A stretch of 6,548 nt of DNA from Gammaproteobacteria bacterium (lineage in GTDB: Bacteria > Pseudomonadota > Gammaproteobacteria > GRL18): positions 11,862 through 18,409 of the forward strand of contig JALTKC010000256.1 in NCBI GenBank assembly GCA_027076245.1. Reading direction: 5' to 3'. Position numbers and translations under genes: made by a program. Positions 1-5,082 of this stretch are shown one piece after another. Under the pieces are notes generated by a model that worked only from the letters and a program-made list of their open reading frames with translations, ran no database searches and had not been told where the DNA came from. How positions within the stretch are numbered: position 1 is the first letter of the stretch; every line of letters starts with the position of its first letter.

Positions 1-100
1 GTAAACCACATAAGGTTCCATGCGCTTCTGAGGGAGAAGCCTCACTGCCCAGAGTAGTGAGATTTTTCTGCACCTGTTCAATATCAATCTCTTGCGTCAT
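1..100 (-). CDS. UPF0149 (YgfB-like) family protein, N-terminal fragment
   Basis: The minus strand opens with ATG at 100-98 and stays open to the left edge, giving 33 visible residues beginning MTQEIDIEQVQKNL and ending SEAHGTLCGL. A Ser/Pro-x-Glu-x-His-Gly-x-x-x-Gly segment near residue 25 is typical of the start of UPF0149/YgfB proteins. The neighbourhood (divergent from a small coiled-coil gene, zapA, 6S RNA and fau) is where ygfB usually sits in gammaproteobacteria, which supports the call. Family members are small cytoplasmic proteins of about 190 residues; in Pseudomonas YgfB has been linked to regulation of beta-lactam resistance, but no such role can be read here. The C-terminal part lies outside the window. 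The ribosome-binding site is weak (GAAGCAAG) and sits in a duplicated 14-bp element. Confidence 0.8.
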   Translation of the reverse strand, partial: MTQEIDIEQVQKNLTTLGSEASPSEAHGTLCGL

Positions 101-102
101 AA

Positions 103-130
103 TCTTGCTTCAATATTCTTGCTTCAATAT
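103..130. repeat. Perfect 14-bp tandem duplication
   Basis: TCTTGCTTCAATAT occurs twice in direct succession (103-116 and 117-130) without a mismatch. It lies directly upstream of the UPF0149 start codon, so the duplicated piece contains that gene's weak ribosome-binding region (GAAGCAAG on the minus strand). It is one of several near-14-bp duplications in this window. Confidence 0.95.
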
Positions 131-194
131 AAAGTTATCGTAGGAAATATCTGTTAATGCCGATAATGCGGGTAGTTATTACAGTAAAATTAGA

Positions 195-223
195 ATTATA
201 CCTCACTTGCACAAGTTTCCGTT
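195..223 (-). promoter_or_regulatory. Candidate promoter for the UPF0149 gene
   Basis: The minus strand carries a perfect TATAAT (200-195), 95 bp ahead of the UPF0149 start. No good -35 hexamer is visible at the expected distance (AACGGA at 223-218). A short palindrome, ACTTG-CA-CAAGT (205-216), lies in the spacer and could be an operator half-site pair. The -10 element is convincing by sequence; the rest is inference. Confidence 0.4.
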
Positions 224-255
224 ATAGATTATTGTTTTAACCATTGACCAATATG

Positions 256-281
256 CCATTGGACTCTAATATAACCAATGG
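256..281. repeat. Inverted repeat CCATTGG/CCAATGG in the divergent intergenic region
   Basis: Arms CCATTGG (256-262) and CCAATGG (275-281) are separated by 12 bp, and an extra CCATTG lies 15 bp to the left (241-246). The repeat sits between the two divergent promoters of the 101-381 gap and has a shape compatible with a regulator site or a weak hairpin. No known operator consensus is recognised. Apart from this repeat, the two short duplications and the two candidate -10 elements, nothing else is seen in this gap. Confidence 0.4.
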
Positions 282-305
282 AAATGTAAAAATATGGCTT
301 GTATA

Positions 306-336
306 AACGCCCATATAAATAACGCCCCATATAAAT
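306..336. repeat. 15/16-bp tandem duplication upstream of the coiled-coil gene
   Basis: AACGCCCATATAAAT (306-320) is followed at once by AACGCCCCATATAAAT (321-336), the same unit with one extra C. It lies just upstream of the candidate -10 of the zapA operon and duplicates a TATAAA-like stretch. Confidence 0.9.
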
Positions 337-345
337 AACTTAAAG

Positions 346-351
346 TATAAT
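346..351 (+). promoter_or_regulatory. Candidate -10 element for the coiled-coil gene/zapA operon
   Basis: A perfect TATAAT lies 30 bp before the ATG at 382, which would put transcription start near 358 and leave a short leader holding the purine-rich AAAGGCAGG (361-369). No recognisable -35 is present 16-18 bp upstream, where the 306-336 duplication ends in a C-rich tract, so the promoter would need an activator or another start. Confidence 0.4.
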
Positions 352-381
352 AAGAATTAGAAAGGCAGGTACATCTACATT

Positions 382-615
382 ATGGTAGAAAACGCAAATG
401 TCTCTGACACCGATCTGGAACTAAAACGTCTGGATGAGAGTGTTAATGTATTATTAGAGACCATTCAACAGCTAAAACAGGAAAATGTGCAATTACGCTC
501 ACAGCAGGAGTTTCTGCAGGTTGAGCGTTCCCGGTTGATGGAAAAAACCGAAACGGCCCGCAGCCGTGTCGAGGCTATTATCAACCGTCTTAAAGCCATG
601 GAGAGTAATGGATGA
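382..615 (+). CDS. Small coiled-coil protein upstream of zapA (TIGR02449-type, ZapB/ZauP-like candidate)
   Basis: This 77-residue protein is almost entirely alpha-helical by composition. From about residue 12 to 74 it shows heptad-spaced Leu/Val/Ile and many Glu, Gln, Lys and Arg, with no Pro or Gly until the C-terminal Gly77, as expected of a long coiled coil. Length, composition and position immediately before zapA match the TIGR02449 family of gammaproteobacteria. By family analogy a coiled-coil partner encoded next to zapA (ZapB in enterics, ZauP in Caulobacter) links ZapA to FtsZ-ring organisation in the cytoplasm; that role is inferred. Its stop overlaps the zapA start by four bases (ATGA, 612-615), indicating translational coupling. 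The ATG at 382 is preceded by AAAGGCAGG at a rather long spacing of about 12 nt. Confidence 0.8.
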   Translation: MVENANVSDTDLELKRLDESVNVLLETIQQLKQENVQLRSQQEFLQVERSRLMEKTETARSRVEAIINRLKAMESNG

Positions 616-926
616 AAGAAGAAACCGTACCCGTTACTGTCAAGATACTGGAAAAAGACTATCGCATTGCCTGTGCCCCCAACCATAAGCAAAGCCTGGA
701 AGACTCCGCCGCTCTGCTGAATGACAAAATGCATGAAATCCGTGCCAGCGGCAAAGTCATCGGCAGTGACCGGATTGCCGTCATGGCCGCCCTGAACCTG
801 GCTCACGACCTGCTGCAACAACAGCAGCATTCTGCCCACGATTCTGACTTACAGAAACAACTGCGCAAAATGCGTGAGAAAATCGATGAAGTTGTGAATG
901 AGAGCCGTCAGCTGGAAATTACATAA
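612..926 (+). CDS. zapA: Cell division protein ZapA
   Basis: The protein has 104 residues, close to the roughly 100-110 of gammaproteobacterial ZapA. The N-terminal globular part carries the family pattern V-x-I-x-x-x-x-Y-x-I-x-C-x-P (from about residue 8 to 23), then a helix with a Leu-Asn-x-x-Met segment and the conserved MAALNLAHDLL segment near residues 58-68. A charged C-terminal coiled coil (about 75-104) follows. ZapA binds FtsZ and cross-links protofilaments at the midcell Z-ring. The start is well supported: GGAGAG at 600-605 is six bases before the ATG, and the ATG overlaps the upstream stop. The last seven codons form the first copy of a 23-bp repeat that is present three times across the stop codon. 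6S RNA and fau follow, the usual gammaproteobacterial order. Confidence 0.93.
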   Translation: MKEETVPVTVKILEKDYRIACAPNHKQSLEDSAALLNDKMHEIRASGKVIGSDRIAVMAALNLAHDLLQQQQHSAHDSDLQKQLRKMREKIDEVVNESRQLEIT

Positions 927-972
927 GCCGTCAGCTCGAAATAACATAAGCCGTCAGCTGGAAATTACATAA
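904..972. repeat. 23-bp tandem triplication across the zapA stop codon
   Basis: Three head-to-tail 23-bp units lie at 904-926, 927-949 and 950-972. Units one and three are identical; unit two differs at two positions (937 and 943). Unit one encodes the ZapA C-terminus (RQLEIT) and ends with its TAA, so units two and three are non-coding copies of gene-end sequence. Each unit ends in CATAA. The unit is not a multiple of three, and the copies come to within about 20 bp of the 6S RNA -35 region. Confidence 0.95.
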
Positions 973-993
973 GCACTTTCTGCTACTAATTAT

Positions 994-1022
994 TTAGCAC
1001 TACCAGATAATGGTGTTATACT
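994..1022 (+). promoter_or_regulatory. Promoter of the 6S RNA gene
   Basis: The -10 is TATACT (1017-1022) with an extended TG two bases upstream (TGT-TATACT). A -35-like TTAGCA lies at 994-999, 17 bp away. The predicted start, about 1029-1031, coincides with the first base pairs of the folded 6S RNA, which supports both calls. Confidence 0.7.
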
Positions 1023-1030
1023 TAATACAG

Positions 1031-1243
1031 CGTGAAAGTTCTACCTGATCTGGTTAGTAACTGGGTACTTCTTGAGCCGTAATCTTTTACCCCGGGGTTC
1101 TGCTCCTGGTAATGTGTGCAAGCCTGCCTCCGGCTGTTTTAATACAGCCATTGAGCAGATAGCCTGATTTATCAGTCAGATCCCCACTTGAACCGATAGG
1201 TTCAAGAGCGAAAGTTTACGACCTTTCAGGCGGTTCTTTCACC
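1031..1243 (+). ncRNA. ssrS: 6S RNA
   Basis: 6S RNA binds sigma70-RNA polymerase holoenzyme by mimicking an open promoter and modulates transcription in stationary phase. The long closing stem is visible: 1032-1038 (GTGAAAG) pairs with 1236-1242 (CTTTCAC); after two mismatches 1041-1048 pairs with 1226-1233 with one mismatch and one G-U; then GGT (1052-1054) pairs with ACC (1221-1223) and GTAA (1057-1060) with TTAC (1216-1219). A hairpin CTTGAACC-GATA-GGTTCAAG (1187-1206) closely matches the CTTGAACC...GGTTCAAG hairpin in the 3' half of E. coli 6S RNA. Another hairpin, GGCTGT/ACAGCC, lies at 1132-1149. Position between zapA and fau is the standard locus. At about 210 nt it is longer than the 184-nt E. 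coli RNA; ends are estimated from pairing and the promoter. It fills most of the 927-1317 gap and is probably co-transcribed with fau. Confidence 0.88.
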
Positions 1244-1317
1244 TTACTATTTCCAGCCTGTCCACCTGACAACTTCTTATAACTGAGACTGATTTAGTTA
1301 GCCTGAATACACTGAAC

Positions 1318-1929
1318 TTGAACCCATCAGCCCAACCATTACGCATACAGATCCGCCAGGCTCGTCGACATCTGTCCCGAATTCAGCAGCATCAGCATTC
1401 CAGTATTATCAGCCGGCATATTATTCATTCGCGCTTTTACCGCTACAGCATACATATTGCTCTTTATCTGAGTGCTGATGGAGAAGTCGATTTATCCCCT
1501 TTAATTAATAAAATACACGGCCATTATAAAAAATGCTACCTGCCGGTTATTCTGTCCAGGGAAAACGGTCTTATGGCTTTTGCACCCTATAATAAGAACA
1601 CCCGTCTGAGGAAAAACAGTTTTGGAATTCCGGAACCGGTGTATCAGAAAAAACACCTGAAAAGTGCACGGCAACTGGATCTGGTGTTGGCCCCCTTAGT
1701 GGCCTTTGATCCTCAGGGAAATCGATTGGGTATGGGCGGCGGCTACTATGACAGAGCCTTAAGCCATTTAAGACGACAGGGACAAACCAGCAGGCACACC
1801 CGCAAACATCATCCTCTGTTTGTAGGCATTGCTCATGAATTACAGCAAGTGGATGCCCTGCAGGCACAGCCCTGGGACATACCACTGCATGCCATTGTTA
1901 CGGAGAAAGGCTTAAGGTATTTTTATTGA
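1318..1929 (+). CDS. fau: 5-formyltetrahydrofolate cyclo-ligase (methenyltetrahydrofolate synthetase)
   Basis: This cytoplasmic enzyme converts 5-formyltetrahydrofolate to 5,10-methenyltetrahydrofolate using ATP. The diagnostic motif LGMGGGYYDR is at residues 137-146, preceded by LDLVLAPLVAFDPQGNR; the N-terminal part has ALYLSADGEVD and YLPVI segments as in E. coli YgfA, and the C-terminus has the WDIPLHAIVT segment. Length, 203 residues, fits the family (about 180-210). The frame opens after a stop at 1267-1269 and has no ATG or GTG before the homologous region; the TTG at 1318 is the best start, though without a clear ribosome-binding site. Location directly after 6S RNA is the conserved ssrS-fau arrangement, so it is probably expressed from the 6S promoter by read-through. 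The N-terminal stretch is rich in His, Arg and Gln. Confidence 0.92.
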   Translation: MNPSAQPLRIQIRQARRHLSRIQQHQHSSIISRHIIHSRFYRYSIHIALYLSADGEVDLSPLINKIHGHYKKCYLPVILSRENGLMAFAPYNKNTRLRKNSFGIPEPVYQKKHLKSARQLDLVLAPLVAFDPQGNRLGMGGGYYDRALSHLRRQGQTSRHTRKHHPLFVGIAHELQQVDALQAQPWDIPLHAIVTEKGLRYFY

Positions 1930-1935
1930 AGCAGG

Positions 1936-2091
1936 TTAAAACCCAAAAGAAGTAAATCCGCTTAATAAAACCCCCAGAAGTACAACATAGGCAAGTACTA
2001 CGATGGGATCCTGTTTGAACCCTCTTTTTGTGGTACTTAATTTAGTATTCAGACGCTTGCGGCGTTTATCAGTCAAATGAAAATGAGTCAC
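1936..2091 (-). CDS. Predicted small single-pass membrane protein, function unknown
   Basis: A 51-codon minus-strand frame starts with GTG (2091-2089) and ends at TAA (1938-1936), seven bases from the fau stop in convergent orientation. The first 28 residues are strongly basic (KRRKR near 9-13, TKRGFK near 21-26). Residues about 29-46 (PIVVLAYVVLLGVLLSGF) form one uninterrupted hydrophobic segment, and the chain ends SFGF. That is the layout of a tail-anchored or single-span inner-membrane protein. AAAGGG lies about 10 bases before the GTG and an in-frame stop lies just upstream, so the start is limited to this codon or a downstream TTG. I do not recognise the family with confidence; very small single-helix DUF proteins of gammaproteobacteria are of similar size. 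Support is the non-random basic-then-hydrophobic pattern, not homology. Confidence 0.5.
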   Translation of the reverse strand: MTHFHLTDKRRKRLNTKLSTTKRGFKQDPIVVLAYVVLLGVLLSGFTSFGF

Positions 2092-2372
2092 TTGAAAAGC
2101 CCTTTAATGTAGTTTGTTTTTATTATTTTTAGCACTTCATTTATAAACCATTCTCTGTAAAACATTCTCTGTAAAACATAGTCAAACCAGATTATATAAG
2201 ACCTTATCTACAACTTTAGAATTAATCTATATAAAATAGGATGTTAAATGGTTTATAAGCACTTACATTGCAGGGGTATATTGCCAACAATAAATACAGA
2301 ATGCAAGACGTTTCCTACATATTTTTTTAATAAAACTTAAAAAAACAGCAAGTTTAGACTAAAGTTCAGGTT
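2092..2372. other. AT-rich intergenic region between ilvA and the small ORF
   Basis: This 281-bp stretch has no convincing coding frame. It holds the 14-bp duplication at 2149-2176, a minus-strand TATAAT (2196-2191) with no good -35, and a minus-strand TTGACT (2185-2180). Just past the ilvA stop the minus strand has a weak AAACTT/AAGTTT hairpin with T-rich loop and tail (about 2334-2355), which might help end ilvA transcription. None of these is strong alone. Confidence 0.35.
2149..2176. repeat. Perfect 14-bp tandem duplication
   Basis: CATTCTCTGTAAAA occurs twice in direct succession (2149-2162 and 2163-2176), and a third CAT begins at 2177. It lies upstream of the small membrane-protein ORF on the minus strand, downstream of a TTGACT, so the duplication changes the spacing between potential promoter elements there. 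Confidence 0.95.
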
Positions 2373-3887
2373 TTAGACCAGAAATTCCACATATGCCGGA
2401 TTTTGAGTCTCATCCCAGTAGTGGTAGCCCAGTTCATCCAGATATTGATTAAACTCATCCAGATCACTGTCCGGCACCTGAATACCGGCCAGAACCCGGC
2501 CAAATGCGGCACCGTGATTACGGTAATGAAACAGGCTGATATTCCAGTTCTGCCCCATGCCTCTTAAAAAACGTAATAAGGCACCAGGGCGCTCGGGAAA
2601 TTCAAAACGGTACAGGTGTTCATTTTTAATGCCCGGAGCATGTCCGCCCACCATATGACGTAAATGCAGCTTGGCGATTTCATTATCACTTAAATCAATC
2701 ACCGGATAGCCCTTGCTTTCCAGTACCTTAAACAGCTCTTCTTTTTCTTCTTCAGCATTAGACACCTTAACACCCACAAAAATATGCGCCACCTTGTCAC
2801 TGGAATAACGATAGTTAAACTCGGTAATGCCCCGGGTACCAATAATTTTACAGAACTTCAGGAAACTGCCGGGACGCTCATCAATCGTCGCCGAGAACAG
2901 CAGTTCCCGGTTTTCACCCAGTTCCGCCCGTTCCGCCACATGCCGCAGCCGGTCAAAATTGATATTAGCGCCGCTGTTAATAGCCACCAGTGTTTTATTA
3001 TGTAACTCCCGTTCCCGGATGTATTTTTTTAAGCCGGCCACTGCCAGTGCTCCTGCCGGTTCAGTCACCGTACGGGTATCATCAAAAATATCCTTAATGG
3101 CCGCACAGATCTCATCGGCACTGACCAGCAGCACTTCATCCACACATTCCCGCGCCACTCTGAAGGTTTCCTTACCTACCTGTCGAACTGCTACACCGTC
3201 AGCAAAGATCCCCACCTGATCCAGCAATACCCGCTCATCTGCCCGTAAGGCTTCATACATGGAACCGGCATCATCCGGCTCAACCCCAATAATTTTGGTC
3301 TGCGGATAAAGATATTTAACATAAGTAGCCACTCCGGCAATCAGACCGCCGCCACCCACCGGTACAAAGATCGCTTCGGGCACCGTACTGCACTGCTGCA
3401 TAATCTCCATACCCACCGTACCCTGACCGGCAATAACATCCGGATCATCATAAGGGTGAATAAATGTCCACCCCTGAACCTCTTCCAGCTTGCGGGCATG
3501 CTCATAAGCTTCATCATAACTATTGCCATACAACTCCACCCTGGCACCCAAACGCTTTACGGCGGTCACTTTAATATCCGGTGTGGTTTTAGGCATAACA
3601 ATCAGAGCATCAATCCCCATCTTACTGGCCGACAGAGCCACACCCTGGGCATGGTTCCCCGCTGAAGCAGCAATCACCCCCTGGGCTTTCTCCTCATCCG
3701 TCAACTGCACAATTTTGTTATAGGCACCGCGCAGTTTAAAGGAAAACACCGGCTGCAGATCCTCCCGCTTAAGCAGAACCTGATTCCCGGTACGCAGGGA
3801 CAAATTAACCGCCTCATCCAGCGGTACCTTTTCTACAATCTCATAAACCCTGGCTTTGAGGATTTTTTTTACATAACTTTCTAACAT
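2373..3887 (-). CDS. ilvA: Threonine deaminase (threonine ammonia-lyase), biosynthetic
   Basis: This PLP enzyme converts threonine to 2-oxobutanoate and ammonia, the first committed step of isoleucine synthesis. The 504-residue length fits the long biosynthetic form (E. coli 514). The PLP lysine is K51 in SFKLRGAYNK; SAGNHAQGVA (75-84) and the phosphate-binding PVGGGGLIAG (176-185) follow, with NSGAN near 304-308. Two ACT-like regulatory domains complete the protein: one from about 328 (ERPGSFLKF, then TEFNYRYS), the second from about 424 (FEFPERPGALLRFLRGMG, then NISLFHYRNHG). They mark the isoleucine-inhibited, valine-activated type rather than the short catabolic form. The ATG at 3887 matches the N-terminal extent of homologues but lacks a clear ribosome-binding site and lies inside a 14-bp repeat. 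The gene is divergent from rpiA. Confidence 0.97.
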   Translation of the reverse strand: MLESYVKKILKARVYEIVEKVPLDEAVNLSLRTGNQVLLKREDLQPVFSFKLRGAYNKIVQLTDEEKAQGVIAASAGNHAQGVALSASKMGIDALIVMPKTTPDIKVTAVKRLGARVELYGNSYDEAYEHARKLEEVQGWTFIHPYDDPDVIAGQGTVGMEIMQQCSTVPEAIFVPVGGGGLIAGVATYVKYLYPQTKIIGVEPDDAGSMYEALRADERVLLDQVGIFADGVAVRQVGKETFRVARECVDEVLLVSADEICAAIKDIFDDTRTVTEPAGALAVAGLKKYIRERELHNKTLVAINSGANINFDRLRHVAERAELGENRELLFSATIDERPGSFLKFCKIIGTRGITEFNYRYSSDKVAHIFVGVKVSNAEEEKEELFKVLESKGYPVIDLSDNEIAKLHLRHMVGGHAPGIKNEHLYRFEFPERPGALLRFLRGMGQNWNISLFHYRNHGAAFGRVLAGIQVPDSDLDEFNQYLDELGYHYWDETQNPAYVEFLV

Positions 3888-3922
3888 AAGTTTTTTAACA
3901 TAAATACTCTAACATATATATT
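3868..3922. repeat. Degenerate 13/14-bp tandem repeat over the ilvA start
   Basis: On the minus strand ATGTTA recurs at exact 14-bp steps (3915, 3901 and 3887), each followed by an AT-rich spacer; a fourth, shorter copy (ATGTAA at 3874) lies 13 bp further inside ilvA. The third ATG is the ilvA start. The three ATGs are in different frames, and the two upstream ones open six-codon frames (MLEYLC and MLKNLC) whose stops overlap the next ATGTTA. Confidence 0.8.
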
Positions 3923-3930
3923 TCAGTTTG

Positions 3931-3958
3931 ATTTCAACTGACTAATTTCAACTAACTT
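3931..3958. repeat. 14-bp tandem duplication in the ilvA-rpiA gap
   Basis: ATTTCAACTGACTA (3931-3944) is followed at once by ATTTCAACTAACTT (3945-3958), with two differences. On the minus strand each copy contains TTGAAA, a plausible -35 hexamer for ilvA; the copy nearer the gene has TATATATGTT about 15 bp downstream. Promoter function is inferred. Confidence 0.85.
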
Positions 3959-3981
3959 TTTAAAGTTAACGGTCATCTATC

Positions 3982-4014
3982 AGACAAAGCTACCAATTAT
4001 TCAAAACTTTGTCT
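3982..4014. repeat. Inverted repeat AGACAAAG/CTTTGTCT upstream of rpiA
   Basis: Perfect 8-bp arms (3982-3989 and 4007-4014) are separated by 17 bp. The element lies about 110 bp before the rpiA start and 95 bp before the ilvA start in the divergent region (3888-4123). It could be a regulator site or a leader hairpin. A weak -10-like GATAAT for rpiA lies at 4066-4071 without a good -35. Confidence 0.5.
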
Positions 4015-4123
4015 ATCCCGGATCTTCGATAGCGGCTTACTCTGGCACTTTAAAGGAAAATCAAGGATAATGACACAAAAAATTTAACGCTAAATTCGGT
4101 TCAAGACTGCTCAAGGAAATACA

Positions 4124-4780
4124 ATGAATCAAGATGAAATGAAACAGGCCGTTGCAAGGGCCGCTATCGAACATGTGGTTCCGGATACCATTATCGGTGT
4201 AGGAACCGGCTCTACTGCCAATTTTTTTATTGATGAACTGGCCAAAATAAAGCACAAGATCAATGGTACTGTCGCCAGCTCGGAAGCCACCGCAGAACGT
4301 TTACGCGGACATGGTATTGAGGTATTTGACCTCAATGAAGTGGATTCCATGTCTGTTTATATTGATGGTGCCGATGAAACCAATAAGGCGCTGCATCTGA
4401 TTAAAGGCGGCGGCGGCGCTCTGACCCGGGAAAAGATCGTGGCTGCCGTGGCTGACAAGTTTGTCTGTATTGTGGATGAAACCAAGCTGGTCAGTTATAT
4501 GGGCAAATTCCCTTTGCCGGTTGAAGTCATCCCCATGGCACGCAGTTATGTGGCTCGTGAGATAGTCAAATTGGGCGGTGAGCCGGTACTGCGGGAAGGT
4601 TTTACTACCGATAACGGCAATGTGATTCTGGATATTCATGGCATGGAAATTATGGAACCGGTTAAGCTGGAAGAACAACTCAATAATATTGTCGGCGTCG
4701 TCACCAACGGCCTGTTCGCCATGCGTCCGGCAGATGTTCTGCTGGTGGGTACGCCTGATGGGGTTAAGGAAGGATTTTAG
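4124..4780 (+). CDS. rpiA: Ribose-5-phosphate isomerase A
   Basis: The enzyme interconverts ribose 5-phosphate and ribulose 5-phosphate in the non-oxidative pentose phosphate pathway. Its 218 residues are nearly the E. coli length (219). Visible motifs are the phosphate-binding loop GVGTGSTANFF (25-35), SSEAT (52-56), the catalytic DGADETN (81-87) with D81 and D84, and KGGGGALTREKIVA (94-107) with K94 and the general base E103; these fall at the same numbers as in E. coli RpiA. GKFPLPVEVIPMAR and TDNGNVILDIHGMEI are also conserved. The start is supported by AAGGA (4113-4117) six bases before the ATG. It is divergent from ilvA, a pairing found in other proteobacteria, and convergent with the toxin gene, with 35 bp between the stops. 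Confidence 0.97.
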   Translation: MNQDEMKQAVARAAIEHVVPDTIIGVGTGSTANFFIDELAKIKHKINGTVASSEATAERLRGHGIEVFDLNEVDSMSVYIDGADETNKALHLIKGGGGALTREKIVAAVADKFVCIVDETKLVSYMGKFPLPVEVIPMARSYVAREIVKLGGEPVLREGFTTDNGNVILDIHGMEIMEPVKLEEQLNNIVGVVTNGLFAMRPADVLLVGTPDGVKEGF

Positions 4781-4802
4781 TCTCCAGTTTAATGACAGTT
4801 CA

Positions 4803-4840
4803 GACACATAGCCAATTATTTAAATAACTGACTATGTGTC
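4803..4840. terminator. Hairpin between convergent rpiA and toxin gene, possible bidirectional terminator
   Basis: Arms GACACATAG (4803-4811) and CTATGTGTC (4832-4840) pair perfectly around a 20-base spacer that contains the 12-bp palindrome TTATTTAAATAA (4816-4827). The structure starts 22 bp after the rpiA stop and also covers the last eight codons of the toxin gene. Neither strand has a typical U tract directly after the stem, so it is not a textbook intrinsic terminator. Confidence 0.45.
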
Positions 4841-5082
4841 CCCAGTCTAAGAAAAATTATTTCTGTTTCTGCCACTAAATAAATGACCAGCATATCACCA
4901 CCGAGGTGAAACTCCCTGCAATCCTGATACTCGCCGTTTAATGCATGATCTTTTGACTCTGCAGGCAATGGACTTTCTACACGCAAACATTCTGCAAACT
5001 GAATAAATTTTACAAACTGTCCATCAGTCAGTCTGGTTTTACTCCAGTCTTTTAAAAACTGTTTATGCCTTTTTAACTTCAT
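4816..5082 (-). CDS. yafQ: YafQ-family mRNA interferase toxin (RelE superfamily)
   Basis: The protein is an 88-residue RelE-fold toxin of the YafQ branch; E. coli YafQ (92 aa) cuts mRNA at the ribosome. The family pattern KDHxL-x-G...R-x-x-H...D...V-I-Y...GTHxxLF is visible: H46, H59, D63, H83 and F87 correspond, with a constant offset of four, to the E. coli catalytic set H50, H63, D67, H87, F91. The Trp after that Asp in E. coli is Met64 here. The active site therefore looks intact. The start ATG (5082-5080) overlaps the antitoxin gene by 20 bp and has no good ribosome-binding site, so translation is probably coupled. Order antitoxin then toxin on one transcript is that of dinJ-yafQ. Its 3' end lies in the hairpin shared with the rpiA terminator region. 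Confidence 0.9.
   Translation of the reverse strand: MKLKRHKQFLKDWSKTRLTDGQFVKFIQFAECLRVESPLPAESKDHALNGEYQDCREFHLGGDMLVIYLVAETEIIFLRLGTHSQLFK

Noticed and set aside
465..839. Minus-strand frame of 124 codons opposite the coiled-coil gene and zapA
   Set aside because: It is antisense to two well-supported genes and shows no family features.
904..972. Three repeats resembling a tiny CRISPR array
   Set aside because: The units are directly adjacent with no spacers, and the first copy is coding; it is a plain tandem repeat.
4043..4048. TGGCAC resembling a sigma54 -24 element upstream of rpiA
   Set aside because: The matching -12 TTGC element is not present at the required spacing.
4070..4087. 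Five-codon ORF (MTQKI) upstream of rpiA with AAGGA before it
   Set aside because: The AAGGA is only two bases from the ATG, too close to serve as a ribosome-binding site, and nothing suggests a leader peptide.
4301..4807. Long minus-strand frame opposite rpiA (168 codons)
   Set aside because: It lies almost entirely antisense to the well-supported rpiA, has no recognisable motif, and reflects codon shadowing.
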